Origin: Taxillus chinensis
Lineage: Eukaryota; Streptophyta; Magnoliopsida; Santalales; Loranthaceae
Assembly (NCBI GenBank): GCA_023512835.1
Contig: CM042088.1
Location: 8,858,078-8,922,077, forward strand
Direction: 5' to 3'
DNA: 64,000 nucleotides
Made by a program: the position numbers and the translations under genes. The notes under the pieces were generated by a model. That model was not told the origin of the DNA. It did not search any database and worked only from the letters and a program-made list of their open reading frames with translations. Positions 1 to 10,583 of the stretch are shown one piece after another (positions within the stretch are counted from its first letter, which is position 1; each line of letters begins with the position of its first letter).

Positions 1-1330
1 GCCCATGGTCATCATGCCCCTCACTCTTTGAATGCTTCCAAATACCTGTGGATTAAAAAAATCCACCAATTAACTCAGCGTTGAGTTAATCAATCATGGG
101 TTGATTAGCATCTGAGTTAACTAACTCAGAGGTAACCACATTGATTAAACTAATTGAAAATAATGCCAAATCATTGGAACCTTTCACAGTTCAAAGACAA
201 ATCACATTTGTTATATAACAACGAACTTCATATCTTTCTTTTAGAAAAAATAAAAATAAAAAATCTAAGTTACCCTTAAAAACATGCATAAGTCAACACT
301 AACATTCAGCAAAAACAAATATAAACAAAAATTTGTATGCATTGAAAACAAGCCATCACACTGCCTGCAAAGCACCTGATCGCTGCACCAAAGGAATCTT
401 TCGTGTAATGCACATCCCAAATAGAGAGAGAGAGAGAGTGAGAGAGAGAGAATTCCACATAGATAAATAAATATACAGGTAACAAAGATAAAACAAATGT
501 TAATAAGAAAAACTACCAATAGAAATTATAATGTAAATATGATGAACATTGTAAGTTTAAATACATAGAACCATGAAAAATTAAAGTTTCATCTGTCAAA
601 ATATTCAAGCTAGGTCATCCAAGTCACTTTTGAGAATCAAATACGTTATTGTCTCCGATTATAACAATAACATCATATGCAATTGTCACCAATTTAGTCC
701 AGATTGTTTTAATGGGTAGGACATATCCTAAATTTGCTTCAAATAACAACTGTAACTAGCTAGATCCGACACGAGAAACGAAAAGTACCCTGATCAACTC
801 GATGTAGGAGAAACACGCAAAACGAAGTAGGTATTGCTTCAAATCTTTCAGTAAAAATAAGCTTACTTTACATGAATCAATTCCGCTACTCAAAATAGAT
901 CGCATGAACAAGCAGGCCATTCGTCGAGACACAGATCATGAGCATGCATCCAGATCCGACACGACAAGACTACATAAAACTAACTAGATCGGACAAGAGA
1001 AACGAAACCAGATCGAAATAGAGAAACCCTACCTTGGTAATCTTCTTTCCCAGACACGGTCCAGCGGCCATCAAATGTTTCGTCGAAGGACTCGTAGAAG
1101 GCCTAAAATCAAACAAAAAAACGAGAGATTGAATAAGAATCTCAGAGAGACAAAGAAGGAGAAAAATGAAATTTCAGGGAAAAAAAGAAAAAAGAAAGGC
1201 CGAGGTAGAGAGAACGTACCACGCCCGATGCGGATAGCAGGGACGCGAGACTGAGTAACAACAAGAGCGAGGAAGCAAGCTTGAGGGGTAACCGCCTCCG
1301 CAGATCCATAACACTCTGAGAACGAAGCAT
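1..1330 (-). CDS. CNX: Calnexin, N-terminal part (exons 1-3, runs off the left edge)
   Basis: Calnexin is the ER membrane lectin chaperone that holds monoglucosylated glycoproteins during folding. Three exons are read on the minus strand. Exon 1 (1330-1220) starts MLRSQSVMDLRRRL and encodes a hydrophobic leucine-rich signal peptide ending SASGV. Exon 2 (1102-1033) encodes AFYESFDETFDGRW and then SGKEDYQ. Exon 3 (45-1) encodes GIWKHSKSEGHDDHG. Intron 1 (1219-1103) begins GTACGT and ends TTTTAG. Intron 2 (1032-46) begins GTAGGG and ends CCACAG. The joined frame stays open, giving about 75 codons of a protein that is normally about 530 residues in plants. The FYESFDE..FDGRW and WKHSKSEGH blocks are the conserved start of the calnexin lectin domain; calreticulin differs at the second block. 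A second start at 1309 (MDLRRRL) also leaves a good signal peptide. The frame is open upstream to 1486, but that start would lie inside the promoter motifs. The lectin body, P domain and membrane segment lie outside the window. Confidence 0.92.
423..451. repeat. (GA)n microsatellite in calnexin intron 2
   Basis: An almost perfect GA dinucleotide run with one GT interruption, inside the 987 bp second intron. The rest of the intron (46-1032) is AT-rich with no other recognisable feature. Confidence 0.9.
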
Positions 1331-1700
1331 TTTAGACAAAAACCAAAAAAAAAACGAACGAAAATTGGAGAGCTGTGGTGTGGTGTGAGGGACTTCGTAT
1401 CTTTGTTTTCTACATATAGATCTCGGTGATGCTCGCCCTCGGCCTGTCTCGGCCAATAACGTCGCAGGCCACGTGATACCAGCCAATAGACATGCACCAC
1501 ATCAGCTTCGCGGCATTTTCTTGACGTTTGTTGCCCTCCGCTTTGCCACTTGCCATTCGCCACCCCCATCGTCAAGTCAAGGGCATCAATCGGGTCAGGT
1601 TCCGTTATATCCGAGTCGGGTCCTCGCTCACAGCTGGGCCGTTTAGCGCGCTATGGATATGGTACAGTCCACTGAAGATGGGCCGTACCACGTCACGATC
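1331..1700 (-). promoter_or_regulatory. Calnexin promoter/5' UTR region with UPR-type motifs
   Basis: Upstream of the calnexin start the minus strand contains TGACGTGG (1688-1695), the core of the unfolded-protein-response element bound by ER-stress bZIP factors. Nearer the gene is a cluster of CCAAT (1453-1457), CCACGTG (1469-1475) and a second CCAAT (1483-1487) in plus orientation. CCAAT followed by CCACG is the layout of an ER-stress response element, but here the spacer is 11 bases, against the usual 9-10. Calnexin genes are classic ER-stress targets, so the motifs suit the gene. Functional use is inferred. No clear TATA box was found. Confidence 0.45.
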
Positions 1701-1962
1701 TCAATAATATTAAAAAAAATTCTATTGTTTTCTCTTCGCCTTGAAATTAACGCGGCAATAAAAATAAAAAAATTATTATTTTATTTATGAAATAAAATAC
1801 ATGAATAAGGTATTTGATAAAAAATTATAAAATTATCCAAAAAATCAAGTCTTGGGTCAAATCACTCCTAGCTCCATTGTAGAATCTGTCAAGCTCCCCC
1901 CCCCCCTACCTTGTCATAGTCGTCCACCCCATGTCGTCAACCCATAAACTTAGTCCAATCTC
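1701..1962. other. AT-rich intergenic spacer with a poly-C tract
   Basis: AT-rich DNA from 1701 to about 1860, then a run of about 12 C residues near 1897-1908. No gene, repeat family or RNA is recognisable. Confidence 0.6.
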
Positions 1963-2157
1963 ATGATGGTTTTGATCTCCAATCTCGAAGCCGCCAAATA
2001 GGCTAGCGAAAGGGAGGACATTCGGTACATCATCATCGTCCTATCCTGCATCAGCCACAACGCCATCCCCAAGCAAGTCATCTACACACCCCGCCCTGTC
2101 TTCAACATCTATCGCCTACCTGACTGTAATGTCGTCATTAATTTCACCTTCCAATGA
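1963..2157 (+). pseudogene. Unidentified coding-like fragment with one internal stop
   Basis: Reading from ATG at 1963 gives about 11 codons, one TAG at 1999, then about 50 open codons to TGA at 2155-2157. The second part has balanced composition (for example ISHNAIPKQVIYTPRP and RLPDCNVVINFTF) unlike the AT-rich surroundings, so it may be a captured or decayed exon. I do not recognise the family. It lies between the calnexin promoter and the first retrotransposon remnant. It could equally be chance. Confidence 0.25.
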
Positions 2158-2730
2158 TGTTTCTACTGATTTTAAGGTTCTTAGAGTTATTTAAATGATA
2201 GCATGCTATACATGAGCCAAGGTTCTGCAAATGGTCATTAACAAACCTTCTAAGCATTGTATGCCTGAATGGTCATCATGGCAGCAACATACTAAGCTAA
2301 TTTATCATATTTATGAAAAGATAATGGTCACACCAATCACAAATATGCTATGAATCTTAAAGTATGGCCCAGACTAGGACTAAGAAACCTAGGTGTATAC
2401 AGCTTAGATGTAGAAAATGAAAAATAGATTCATAAAACATGCAAATCTCAATTAAATAAACCAATATTTATAAAAATCAATACAGCAACATAAGGGGCTA
2501 CACTGCTCCCTTAGATTAAGAAGAATACTCAAACATGTTTATGAAATAGCATAATATAAAACATTATCTCAGAACCAGTGTACAGAAGAACTTCAACTCC
2601 AGATCTTCTCCAGCCGTCCAAGACGTCTCTCCAGGGCCTGCCTCTTCAAAAACGTGAATCTCTAATCTCTCTAGCCGTGATTCTCAATATCCAAGACGTG
2701 ATCCCCCATCAAAACGTGATGTAGCTCCTT

Positions 2731-2738
2731 CTTTTATA
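2731..2738 (-). promoter_or_regulatory. TATA box of the Athila-like LTR
   Basis: Minus-strand TATAAAAG inside the LTR at about 2160-3340, with a strong hairpin about 36 bases upstream. The position suits an LTR U3/R promoter. Confidence 0.5.
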
Positions 2739-2773
2739 GAGCTGCTGGCTGTGTAATGTGTGCCCTAGCCCCC

Positions 2774-2820
2774 AGCTGTCATCATTTATCAAAATGGCAT
2801 AGTTTTGATAAATGACAGCT
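2774..2820. repeat. Imperfect palindrome (hairpin) with ATCAAAA..TTTTGAT arms
   Basis: The arms AGCTGTCAT-ATTTATCAAAA and TTTTGATAAATGACAGCT pair around a short TGGCATAG loop, with one three-base insertion in the left arm. The inner part matches the unit repeated five times at 6434-6603 in the chromovirus LTR. Confidence 0.85.
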
Positions 2821-4397
2821 ATTCTCCCTTCCAGCTATTATACAACTCAAACCAAGCACAATATGGACAAGGTTCTTTAGACAAAAATCATTAGCGTACC
2901 AAAATAAAGGTCCCTGTGCAAAAAACATTGTTGCACGTGATAATGCACGTGACATTGCACATAACAATGCCATATCATGTGCAAGCTCCAAATGTTCTGG
3001 AATTCATCCCCAAGCTTCCTTGCATCATTTAGAAGGCTCCCATGCAATAATACACCTATATGTGACATTGGACATATCACATGCACATCAAAAATGCCTT
3101 CTTTTGAGCTCATCTTTTGTCACAAGTTCCCTCATTGGCAGATAAATAGTTTAGCTGATGTTCATGAGAAAAAATCACCTAAAAACCTGCCAAAACAACT
3201 TAAAAACACATGTACATGGGCAACAGTATCTTCCTAAGGGCTAGAGCAAATATATATGAAATACAGTGCAATTAGGCTCTAATCATGCTCTTAATCACCT
3301 TAAATATACAATAGAATAATGGCATAAATACATGTTATCAAACACACCACACTTGAATCATTGCTTATCCTCAAGCAAAAATATACAAGCATGTAAAAAG
3401 AAAACAAACACACAATTAAATAGAAAGATAACTAAAATAACAATCAAGGGGAATCATGGTTTCCTAAGTATGCAACTCTATCATGATGAAGTGGGAATTT
3501 AAGTAACTAAATTGAATCATATTTTAGCTCATTCATGTCCATACCACAAAGTCCAACAACCCTATAATATCATCACTGAAAACTCAAATATCAGCAAGCA
3601 TTCTACGATAAAATAGCTCTTAGCTTCCCTTAAAGTTCTCAACAAGGATAAAGCTGCCTCCCTCAAATATAAACTCTCTTTTCTCTTAATCTCACGCCCA
3701 TTAACAGTACTTAACAGTTGACAAAGAAGTGATAAACTCCTCTCAACCTTCTCTATAGGCTATTGATTAGGTTTTTGCCAAGCAAACATGGGAGTTTCCT
3801 ACTGTGCTCATCAAAAAAACCCACCCTTTATTTTACTTTGTTTGAGAACTCACACACTACTCTATACTCAATAAACTCAGACTCTACTCTAATGTCTGAT
3901 AAAACATACCTTGAGCCAAAGAATTGAGCTTAATACTCTCTAAACAAACACAACTCAGCCATTAGGGCTTTTATTCTGAATTTGTTTTTGATTTTTTTAA
4001 ATAATAACTTTACAAAATTGCATTTTATGCTCTCCCTTAATGGATTATTCACTTTTTTAACTCGCCTTTTCTTGAATTTGTTTTTTTCTTTGTTGGAGGG
4101 AGAGAAATATGTATCTCAATCCGTTTATTATATGACACATACATAATGCTGGCTTTTTCTAATGCATACCCCTTGCCATTTTGCTAAATAAGGAGAGACA
4201 GAAATACACTGAGTGTCTTACATCCCATTATCCAATTAAGTGATGGGCTTTTTCACATTGTACATCACAGCCTTCTACATATATAACACAATAAAACAGA
4301 AACTAGGATACGTAGGAAGTTAAAGTGACTTAAATGCCTTGTATCATTAGCATCATACACCAAGCACTGAGCACTAATAAGTAATCATCATGCTTAC

Positions 4398-5041
4398 TGT
4401 GAGGACCCGTGTCCTAGTCTTGAGAAATAGTGGTTGTGAGGTATTTTGTTGTAACGAACCGTGTCTGGGGATTGGAGGAGTTAGTCATTTGTGCGTTTGG
4501 GCAAGGACTCTTGACCAGATGGTTAGTAGGAGTCCGAGGGCGTAGCACCTCGGCGGGGGTCTCGCTGACCGGTCAACGAGTAGGGGTCAAGGGGGCAACG
4601 CCCCTTGCGGGGATTCCGGAGAGCAAGCGCCCGAAAGCCAAATTATTTTGGAAAAAGCTAAGTTGAATTTTTTTGTGTGAGCTGATCGATAAGCCCTGGT
4701 CGATGTGGAATAGTGGTCGACGTGGTCGACATGGTCAACCTGGCGTGGCGAGTGGTCGATGCCGAACAAGAGGAATTTCCAAAAGGTTTGGTCGATGTGA
4801 GATGATTTTTGACATAGGTCAATGTCTGGTTGACGTGGTCGAGGTCAACCAAGAGCAATTTCCCTAGAGTTTTTCCATGTGTGCTGGTCGACACGAGAAA
4901 TGGTTGACCTAGGGTCGACGTGTGGTCGACATGGTCGACCCAGCTCTAGGTTGACCTTGTACGATGTGAAGATTGATCGACGTGGGGTCTGGTCGACGAG
5001 AGAATGGGAGGTCGATGTGGTCGATCCCAGCTATTTGTGGT
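4398..5041 (+). mobile_element. LTR A, left part (split by the chromovirus)
   Basis: Begins TGTGAGGACCCGTGTCC at 4398, a common start of gypsy LTRs. From about 4690 it is rich in GGTCGACGTGG-type words repeated irregularly. The sequence stops at 5041, where the chromovirus LTR begins. The right part (24560-24751) starts GTGGTCGACGTCGAC, continuing the same word pattern, so both look like one LTR interrupted by a 19.5 kb insertion. No protein-coding part of LTR A is in the window. Confidence 0.55.
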
Positions 5042-6280
5042 TATCACGCCCCGAATTTCTAACCCGAGGAAACCGGTACATGACTCCCCTTTACCCACCC
5101 GGTGGGCAAGGGGTTGATATACAACATCACGCAAGACATTGTACACACACAACAGAAATTCATAATAATGTAAATCAAATATCTTTATTAATTTCAAATC
5201 CCAATAAACGTTTACAACCAAACCACATGCCTTTATTACATTCAAATTCTTTTTTTTATAATCTCTCTCCACTAGGGTAACATCGGTTTCCACAAAATAA
5301 CATAATTAAAAAGGAACAGTAAAACAAATATGGGATTCCACCTTGGGGTTCCACCTAATGCCTGTAGGTTCCTGCAAGAAAACACATCACAGTAGGAGTG
5401 GTGAGCAACCACAGCTCAGTAGGGATCAAGTCACCCCAACCCATCCCATGCACCTAACCACTACATGAGAATGTGTAAGTGCAGTGTCGTGGCAGTAGTA
5501 AATACAAGTAAAGCACACCACTCAAATGGGCGCAACCACAGCCCCAACCACGCTGGCTCCACAGCCTCATAGGCTACCAATATCACAGCCTTCCAGGTTA
5601 ACAATTTAACCGCCTCCCGGGCAAATATTTAACCGCCTCCCAGGCAAATGTTTAACCGCCTCTCAGGCAAATAGTTTAACCGCCTTTCAGGCAAATAGTT
5701 CCCATAGCCTCTCAGGATGACAATCATACAATCAAACACATAACATACATTTCTGCCTCACAGGCATAAAATCAAATACATGGCATGCGCACAATCACAG
5801 GTTCTCAAACTCAGCCACATGGGCATAAAATCAAACACGTAATAGGCATAACCATACAGGCATATTATCAAACACATAATAAACATAGCCACACATGCAT
5901 ATTATCAAACATATAACGTGCACACATTCATAGGCTCACAAACGCAGCCACACAGGCATAAAATCAAACACTTATCATGCAGGCATACTTGCACAGGATA
6001 GCAAACGTCCACATAGGAGATCACATCAAATATGCCATTGAAGGCCAACATCCATATAGGAGATCACACCTATATGAATTTACATATATATATATATATA
6101 TATTATAACAACAACGATAATACTCGACAGATTATCCACCACAGGGTCTAACCCCGGAATGGGTACTAGAAGAGACAGAACCCCTACCTCAACAGGTTCC
6201 CCCTTGTCCTTGCTTCCACGCTAGACATCGTCTGCCCGCACAAATCACCCCAACAGCAGCGCTCAAGAACTCTCTCTCCT

Positions 6281-6283
<3 letters not shown>

Positions 6284-6357
<74 letters not shown>
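6284..6357. repeat. (CT)37 microsatellite in chromovirus LTR
   Basis: An uninterrupted CT run about 60 bases downstream of the minus-strand TATA box, so it would be transcribed as a GA-rich leader. The other LTR copy breaks off here, so its length cannot be compared. Confidence 0.95.
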
Positions 6358-6359
<2 letters not shown>

Positions 6360-6415
6360 GACAGCTGCTGCGGCTGATAACAAAAACCCTAAACCTAAAA
6401 CAAAGAGACCTCCTC

Positions 6416-6423
6416 TTTATATA
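6416..6423 (-). promoter_or_regulatory. Chromovirus LTR TATA box
   Basis: Minus-strand TATATAAA followed downstream by a purine-rich leader, with the first of five palindromic repeats starting about 10 bases upstream. This is the probable LTR promoter. Confidence 0.6.
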
Positions 6424-6433
6424 GACCTCACTT

Positions 6434-6603
6434 ATCAAAACGACATAGTTTTGATAAATGAAATTCCACCATCAAAACGACGTAGTTTTGATAAATGAAA
6501 TCCCACCATCAAAACGACATAGTTTTGATAAATGAAACACACCATTAAAATGACGTAGTTTTGATAAATGAAACATACCATCAAAACGACGTAGCTTTGA
6601 TAA
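6434..6603. repeat. Five tandem 36-37 bp palindromic units upstream of the TATA box
   Basis: Units begin at 6434, 6471, 6508, 6544 and 6580. Each has ATCAAAA, a short core containing GACGTAG or GACATAG, then TTTTGATAAATGAAA. Each unit is self-complementary (ATCAAAAC/GTTTTGAT) and most carry an ACGT core. The place just upstream of the LTR TATA box suggests an enhancer array. Confidence 0.9.
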
Positions 6604-7039
6604 ATGAAACACTCCCTCAAAGACTCGTAGAACACTGCCTCGAAGATCACCGCCTCGGAGCCATGTAGTTGCAACCTCGAAGATCTATCTCAAAGATCAA
6701 ACCTTCGACCACTATACAAAATGCAAGCCACAACACACAAATAGATCATACACCGCACACAGTATTGGACCCCATTTTGACCGGGCCAGATCACAGCCAA
6801 AGAAATCCCAAAAATAAGAGTCATTTATGAGGAATCTCAAAATGCCCCAAGGTCAACACTAAAGGATGGAGGATGAAATTTGGAAACCAACGCACTTGAC
6901 CTTGCCTAAATCCGACTTGAAACGAAGAAGTTATGACTAAAATAGTATTGGGCATGAAAGTCAAGCTTGCGGAAAGACGGTCAACGCCCTCGGTCAAAAT
7001 CAACTGAAAATGTGATTGCGAAAATTCCCCAGAAACAGT

Positions 7040-9020
7040 TCAGGCGAATTTATAACCGCTGCCTCGAAGACTCGCAGTCACAGTCGAAGACTCGCAGCAG
7101 TCAGCCTCGAAGACTCGTAGTCACAGTCGAAGACTGCATCCACGGTCGAAGACTGCAATCCACGATCGAAGACTCGCGATCCACGATCGGCCTCGTAGCG
7201 CAGCCTTGCCTCGAAGCCCGTAGCCTCGAAGCCCAGCATACGCAGCCTCGAAGCTCAGCAGACTCGTAGCCTCGTAGCGCAGCCTTGCCTCGAAGCCTCG
7301 CAGTCAGCCTCACAGACGCAGCCTCGAAGCCCAGCAGACGCAGCCTCGAAGCCCAGCAGGCTCGTAGCCTCGTAGTGCAGCCTTGCCTCGAAGCCTCGCA
7401 GTCAGCCTCGCAGACGCAGCCTCGAAGCCCAACAGACTCGTAGCGCAGCCTTGCCTCGAAGCCTCGCAGTCAGCCTCGCAGACGCAGCCTCAAAGCCCAG
7501 CAGACGCAGCCTCAAAGCCCAGCAAACTCGTAGCCTCGTAGCGTAGCCTTGCCTCGAAGCCTCGCAGTCAGCCTCGTAGTGCAGCCTTGCCTCGAAGCCC
7601 AGCATACGCAGCCTCGAAGCTTAGCAGACTCGTAGCCTCGTAGCGCAGCCTTGCCTCGAAGCCTCGCAGTAAGCCTCACAGACGCAGCCTCGAAGCCCAG
7701 CAGACGCAGCCTCAAAGCCCAGCAGACGCAGCCTCGAAACCCAGCAGACGCAGCCTCGAAGCCCAACAAACTCGTAGCCTCGTAGCGCAGCCTTGCCTCG
7801 AAGCCTCGCAGTCAGCCTCGCAGACGCAGCCTCGAAGCCCAGCATACGCAGCCTCGAAGCTCAGCAGACTCGTAGCCTCGTAGCGCAGCCTTGCCTCGAA
7901 GCCGCGACGCAGCCTCAAAGCCCAACAGACGCAGCCTCGAAGCCCAATAGACTCGTAGCCTCGTAGCGCAGCCTTGCCTCGAAGCCTCGCAGTCAGCCTC
8001 GCATACGCAGCCTCGAAGCTCGGCCGACTCGTAACCTCGTAGCGCAGCCTTGCCTCGAAGCCTCGCAGTCAGCCTCGCAGACGCAGCCTTGAAGCCCAGT
8101 AGATTCGTAGCCTTGTAGCGCAGCCTTGCCTCGAAGCCTCGCAGTCAGCCTCGCAGACGCAGCCTTGAAGCCCAGCAGACGCAGCCTCGAAGCCCAATAG
8201 ACTCGTAGCCTCGTAGCGCAGCCTTGCCTCGAAGCCTCGCAGTTAACCTCGCAGATGCAGCCTCGAAGCCCAGCAGACGCAGCCTCGAAGCCCAGCAGAC
8301 TCGTAGCCTCGTAGCGTAGCCATGCCTCGAAGCCTCGCAGTCAGCCTCATAGCCTCGTAGCGCAGCCTTGCCTCGAAGCCCAACATACGCAGCCTCGAAG
8401 CTCAGTAGACTCGTAGCCTTGTAGCGCAGCCTTGCCTCGAAGCCTCGCAGACGCAGCCTCGAAGCCCAGCAGACGCAGCCTCGAAGCCTAACAGACTCGT
8501 AGCCTCGTAGCGCAGCCTTGCCTCGAAGCCTTGCAGTCAGCCTCGAAGCCCAGCATACGCAGCCTCGAAGCTCAGCAGACTCGTAGCCTCGTAGCGCAGC
8601 CTTGCCTCGAAGCCTCGCAGTTAGCCTCGCAGACGTAGCCTCGAAGCCCAGCAGACGCAGCCTCGAAGCCCAGCAGACTCATAGCCTCGTAGCGCAGCCT
8701 TGCCTCGAAGCCTCGCAGTCAGCCTCGCAGACATAGCCTCGAAGCCCAGCAGACGCAGCCTCGAAGCCCAACAGACTCGTAGCCTCGTAGCGCAGCCTTG
8801 CCTCGAAGCCTCGCAGTCAGCCTTCGCGACCCAGCCTCGAAGCCCAGCAGACGCAGCCTCGAAGCCCAGCAGACTCGTAGCCTCGTAGCGCAGCCTTGCC
8901 TCGAAGCCTCACAGTCAGCCTCACAGAAGTCAGCCTCGTAGCCTCGTAGCGCAGCCTTGCCTCGAAGCCTCACAGTCAGCCTCACAGAAGTCAGCCTCGT
9001 AGCCTCGTAGTGCAGCCTCC
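7040..9020. repeat. 2 kb GC-rich tandem array in the solo Tat LTR
   Basis: Built from variants of CGCAGCCTCGAAGCCCAGCAGA (about 22 bp) mixed with a longer unit of about 75-80 bp containing CTCGTAGCGCAGCCTTGCC. About 20 copies of the longer unit occur, with varying numbers of the short unit between them. It fills the U3 part upstream of the TATA box. All six frames look open for long stretches only because the repeat lacks stops, so no gene is called. Confidence 0.95.
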
Positions 9021-9416
9021 AACCTTCGACGCGGCTACGAACCTTCGACGCGGCTACGACCCTTCGATGCGGCTATGACCCTCGACCCTTCGAGGCAGCT
9101 TTCAACCTCCACCCGCCAGCCTCCAGCTTCAATCTTGCGACCTGCGAGGCAGCCTCCAGCCTTCAACCTTGCGATCTGCAAACTCCAGAACGACACCGTT
9201 TCTGTTTCCCTTTTAAGTGCACAGTAAAGCGGACGTTGTGTCTCTCGGAATTGATTTAAAAGGCTCAGAACACGTTTTTTATGCCTGGGAACCCGCTTTC
9301 ACCTCGTAAATGCCTATGTCATTCTTGAAACTTGCTGTCAATGCATGGGAACTCCAAAGGTCACGACATTTAATTCACCAAGTACCCAGGTGGGCGGCTG
9401 TTCCCTCTCGAAACTC

Positions 9417-9424
9417 TATAAAAG
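9417..9424 (+). promoter_or_regulatory. TATA box of the solo Tat LTR
   Basis: TATAAAAG after a CCCTCTCGAAACTC stretch. About 220 bases upstream is GAACGACACCGTTTC, a short partial palindrome. This is the likely LTR promoter, downstream of the tandem array. Confidence 0.55.
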
Positions 9425-10391
9425 GGAGACATTACCCATTCTTGAGACAGCCAGTTTTTGGGGAAGAAAAAGGCTGTGAAATGTAAAGAATTTGAGAGAA
9501 ATTCAAGAATTCGGTAAACTTTACTGGCTTGAGCTGAAGAAGACATCTTCCACCACCCTTGCTGGATTTTTGACTCCACATTCCTCAAGCATTCATAGAG
9601 GAGTAAAGCTAGCAGGAACATCAACCTCGATTTCCAGGTTTTATTCCCCTCTTCTCGTACATTCTTCATCATAAACTATACCAATCTCACCTTCTTTTAT
9701 CCAAAAATACAAAACGTTTTCAAAGGCCCGGTAGCCGTGGGATTGAGCTTTTATGCTCACATCCTCGCCACTTGGCCAACATTGAATCCGATAGTGAATC
9801 TGAGCTCCCCCTGTATGCTCTTCACGACATCGGACTCAACTTTCTCATTTTTAAAATAAAACCCCAAATTCCTTTTAAACAAACCCAGGCTTTTGTGGCT
9901 GTGAGATTAAGTCCTATTGCTTATGTCTTCACCACCGGCCAACATCAACTGTGGTAATGAATTCGAGCTCCCTGTTGTGCTCTTCATGCTATTGGCTTTC
10001 TTTCTGTTTTCTTGGATAAAACAAAAGAATAACATTCTTTTTTCTAAATAAACAACCACAGTTTTTACAATGAGATAAAAGGAAAGAAAAGGAAATTAAA
10101 ATAAGCAAGCACCCATAGACAAAGACTAGGTACCAATTTTGGGCGCTGTGGGGGTGCAAGAGCCTATTCTTCCTTCCCCACACGTAACCGACTCCCGAAC
10201 CTTTTCTCTGGAACCGTAGACCTTCCTAGGTGGCCAAACACACCTTCATCTTTGTTTGGTGGCGACTCTGTTTCTTCTATCTCTCTTTTTGGTATTGTAT
10301 GAGCTATGGCAATGATGGCTCAATGACCAAATCTCCATCCAAAGGAGTAATCTCAAGCAGTCACGAGCCCGGACGACACCGGGTGATGACA
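9425..10391 (+). other. R-U5 part of the solo Tat LTR
   Basis: Non-coding. The GGTTCGGGAGTCGGTTACGTG block, read on the minus strand near 10150-10200, is shared with the R-U5 part of the Tat LTRs at 48840-48900 and 62960-63020. Confidence 0.7.
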
Positions 10392-10583
10392 CACAGCACA
10401 TAACAGGACATACATCCACAAAACTCAACAAGGCACCACCACAATGCATATAACACATACCCGCATGTCACAAATACACATCTCAAATACAAATTAATGT
10501 CTAAAAAGGACAATACACAACACATAAACAACTGACACAGAAAATCACATCACTATCTCTTGGCCAACAACCACCTGTCACCC

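Larger units (their letters stand above)
2160..4397 (-). mobile_element. Athila-like LTR retrotransposon remnant (3' LTR plus non-coding internal part)
   Basis: At about 3340 the minus strand reads a purine-rich AAGTGTGGTGTGT followed by TTGATAACATG, which looks like a polypurine tract and LTR start. The LTR would run left from there, with a TATA box (TATAAAAG, 2731-2738, minus) and a hairpin just upstream of it (2774-2820). The left end near 2160 was not resolved. The DNA to the right (3342-4397) is non-coding and resembles in pattern the non-coding stretch beside the LTR of the gag-protease element at 14771-16270 (a CTC-rich segment followed by GCAAA near the PPT). No gag, protease or RT is visible. 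Family and left border are inferred; the right border is where LTR A begins. Confidence 0.45.
5042..6762 (-). repeat. Chromovirus 3' LTR (main part; U3 start continues at 10392 to about 10570)
   Basis: 5042-6285 aligns by eye with 22941-24148. Shared landmarks are the CACCCGGTGGGCAAGGGG block near the end, the GGCATAAAATCAAACAC repeats, the (TA)n run and the GCGCTCAAGAACTCTCT block. Beyond 6285 this copy continues through a (CT)n tract, a TATA box and a palindrome array. It is cut at 6762 by the Tat solo LTR and resumes at 10392. The U3 start near 10569 (minus TGTTGGCC) is a guess. Confidence 0.75.
6763..10391 (+). mobile_element. Solo LTR of a Tat-type gypsy element
   Basis: Starts TATTGGACCCC (TG changed to TA) and ends CCGGGTGATGACA. 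Both ends match the plus-strand equivalents of the Tat element at 48694-64000 (TGTAGGACCC and CCAGTGATGACA on its minus strand). It is flanked by a perfect 5 bp duplication, CACAG (6758-6762 and 10392-10396). The start is followed by a block matching the other Tat U3 (TTTCATCCTCCAT, on the opposite strand). No internal domain or second LTR is present, so this is a solo LTR left by LTR-LTR recombination. It holds a TATA box at 9417-9424. The TGGCGACTCTG word at 10260 lies within the LTR, as in the other Tat LTR. Confidence 0.85.

Noticed and set aside
1453..1473. Canonical ER-stress element CCAAT-N9/10-CCACG
   Set aside because: The spacer is 11 bases, so only an ERSE-like arrangement is claimed.
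1174..1575. 133-codon minus-strand frame overlapping calnexin exon 1
   Set aside because: Shadow in another frame; the signal-peptide frame joins correctly to exons 2 and 3, this one does not.
6184..6438. Open frames with long Arg-Glu repeats
   Set aside because: Translation of the (CT)n microsatellite in the chromovirus LTR.
6434..6603. CRISPR-like array (regular palindromic repeats)
   Set aside because: Repeats are tandem with almost no unique spacer, in plant LTR promoter DNA; no cas genes.
7101..8985. Many overlapping minus-strand open frames with Arg/Leu/Cys-rich repeats
   Set aside because: They are six-frame readings of the GC-rich tandem array, which lacks stop codons; no start context, domain or codon pattern.
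10255..10272. TGGCGACTCTG at 10260 as a primer-binding site of a plus-strand Tat element
   Set aside because: The LTR end and target duplication are at 10391-10396, and the same word occurs inside the other Tat LTRs, so it is internal LTR sequence.
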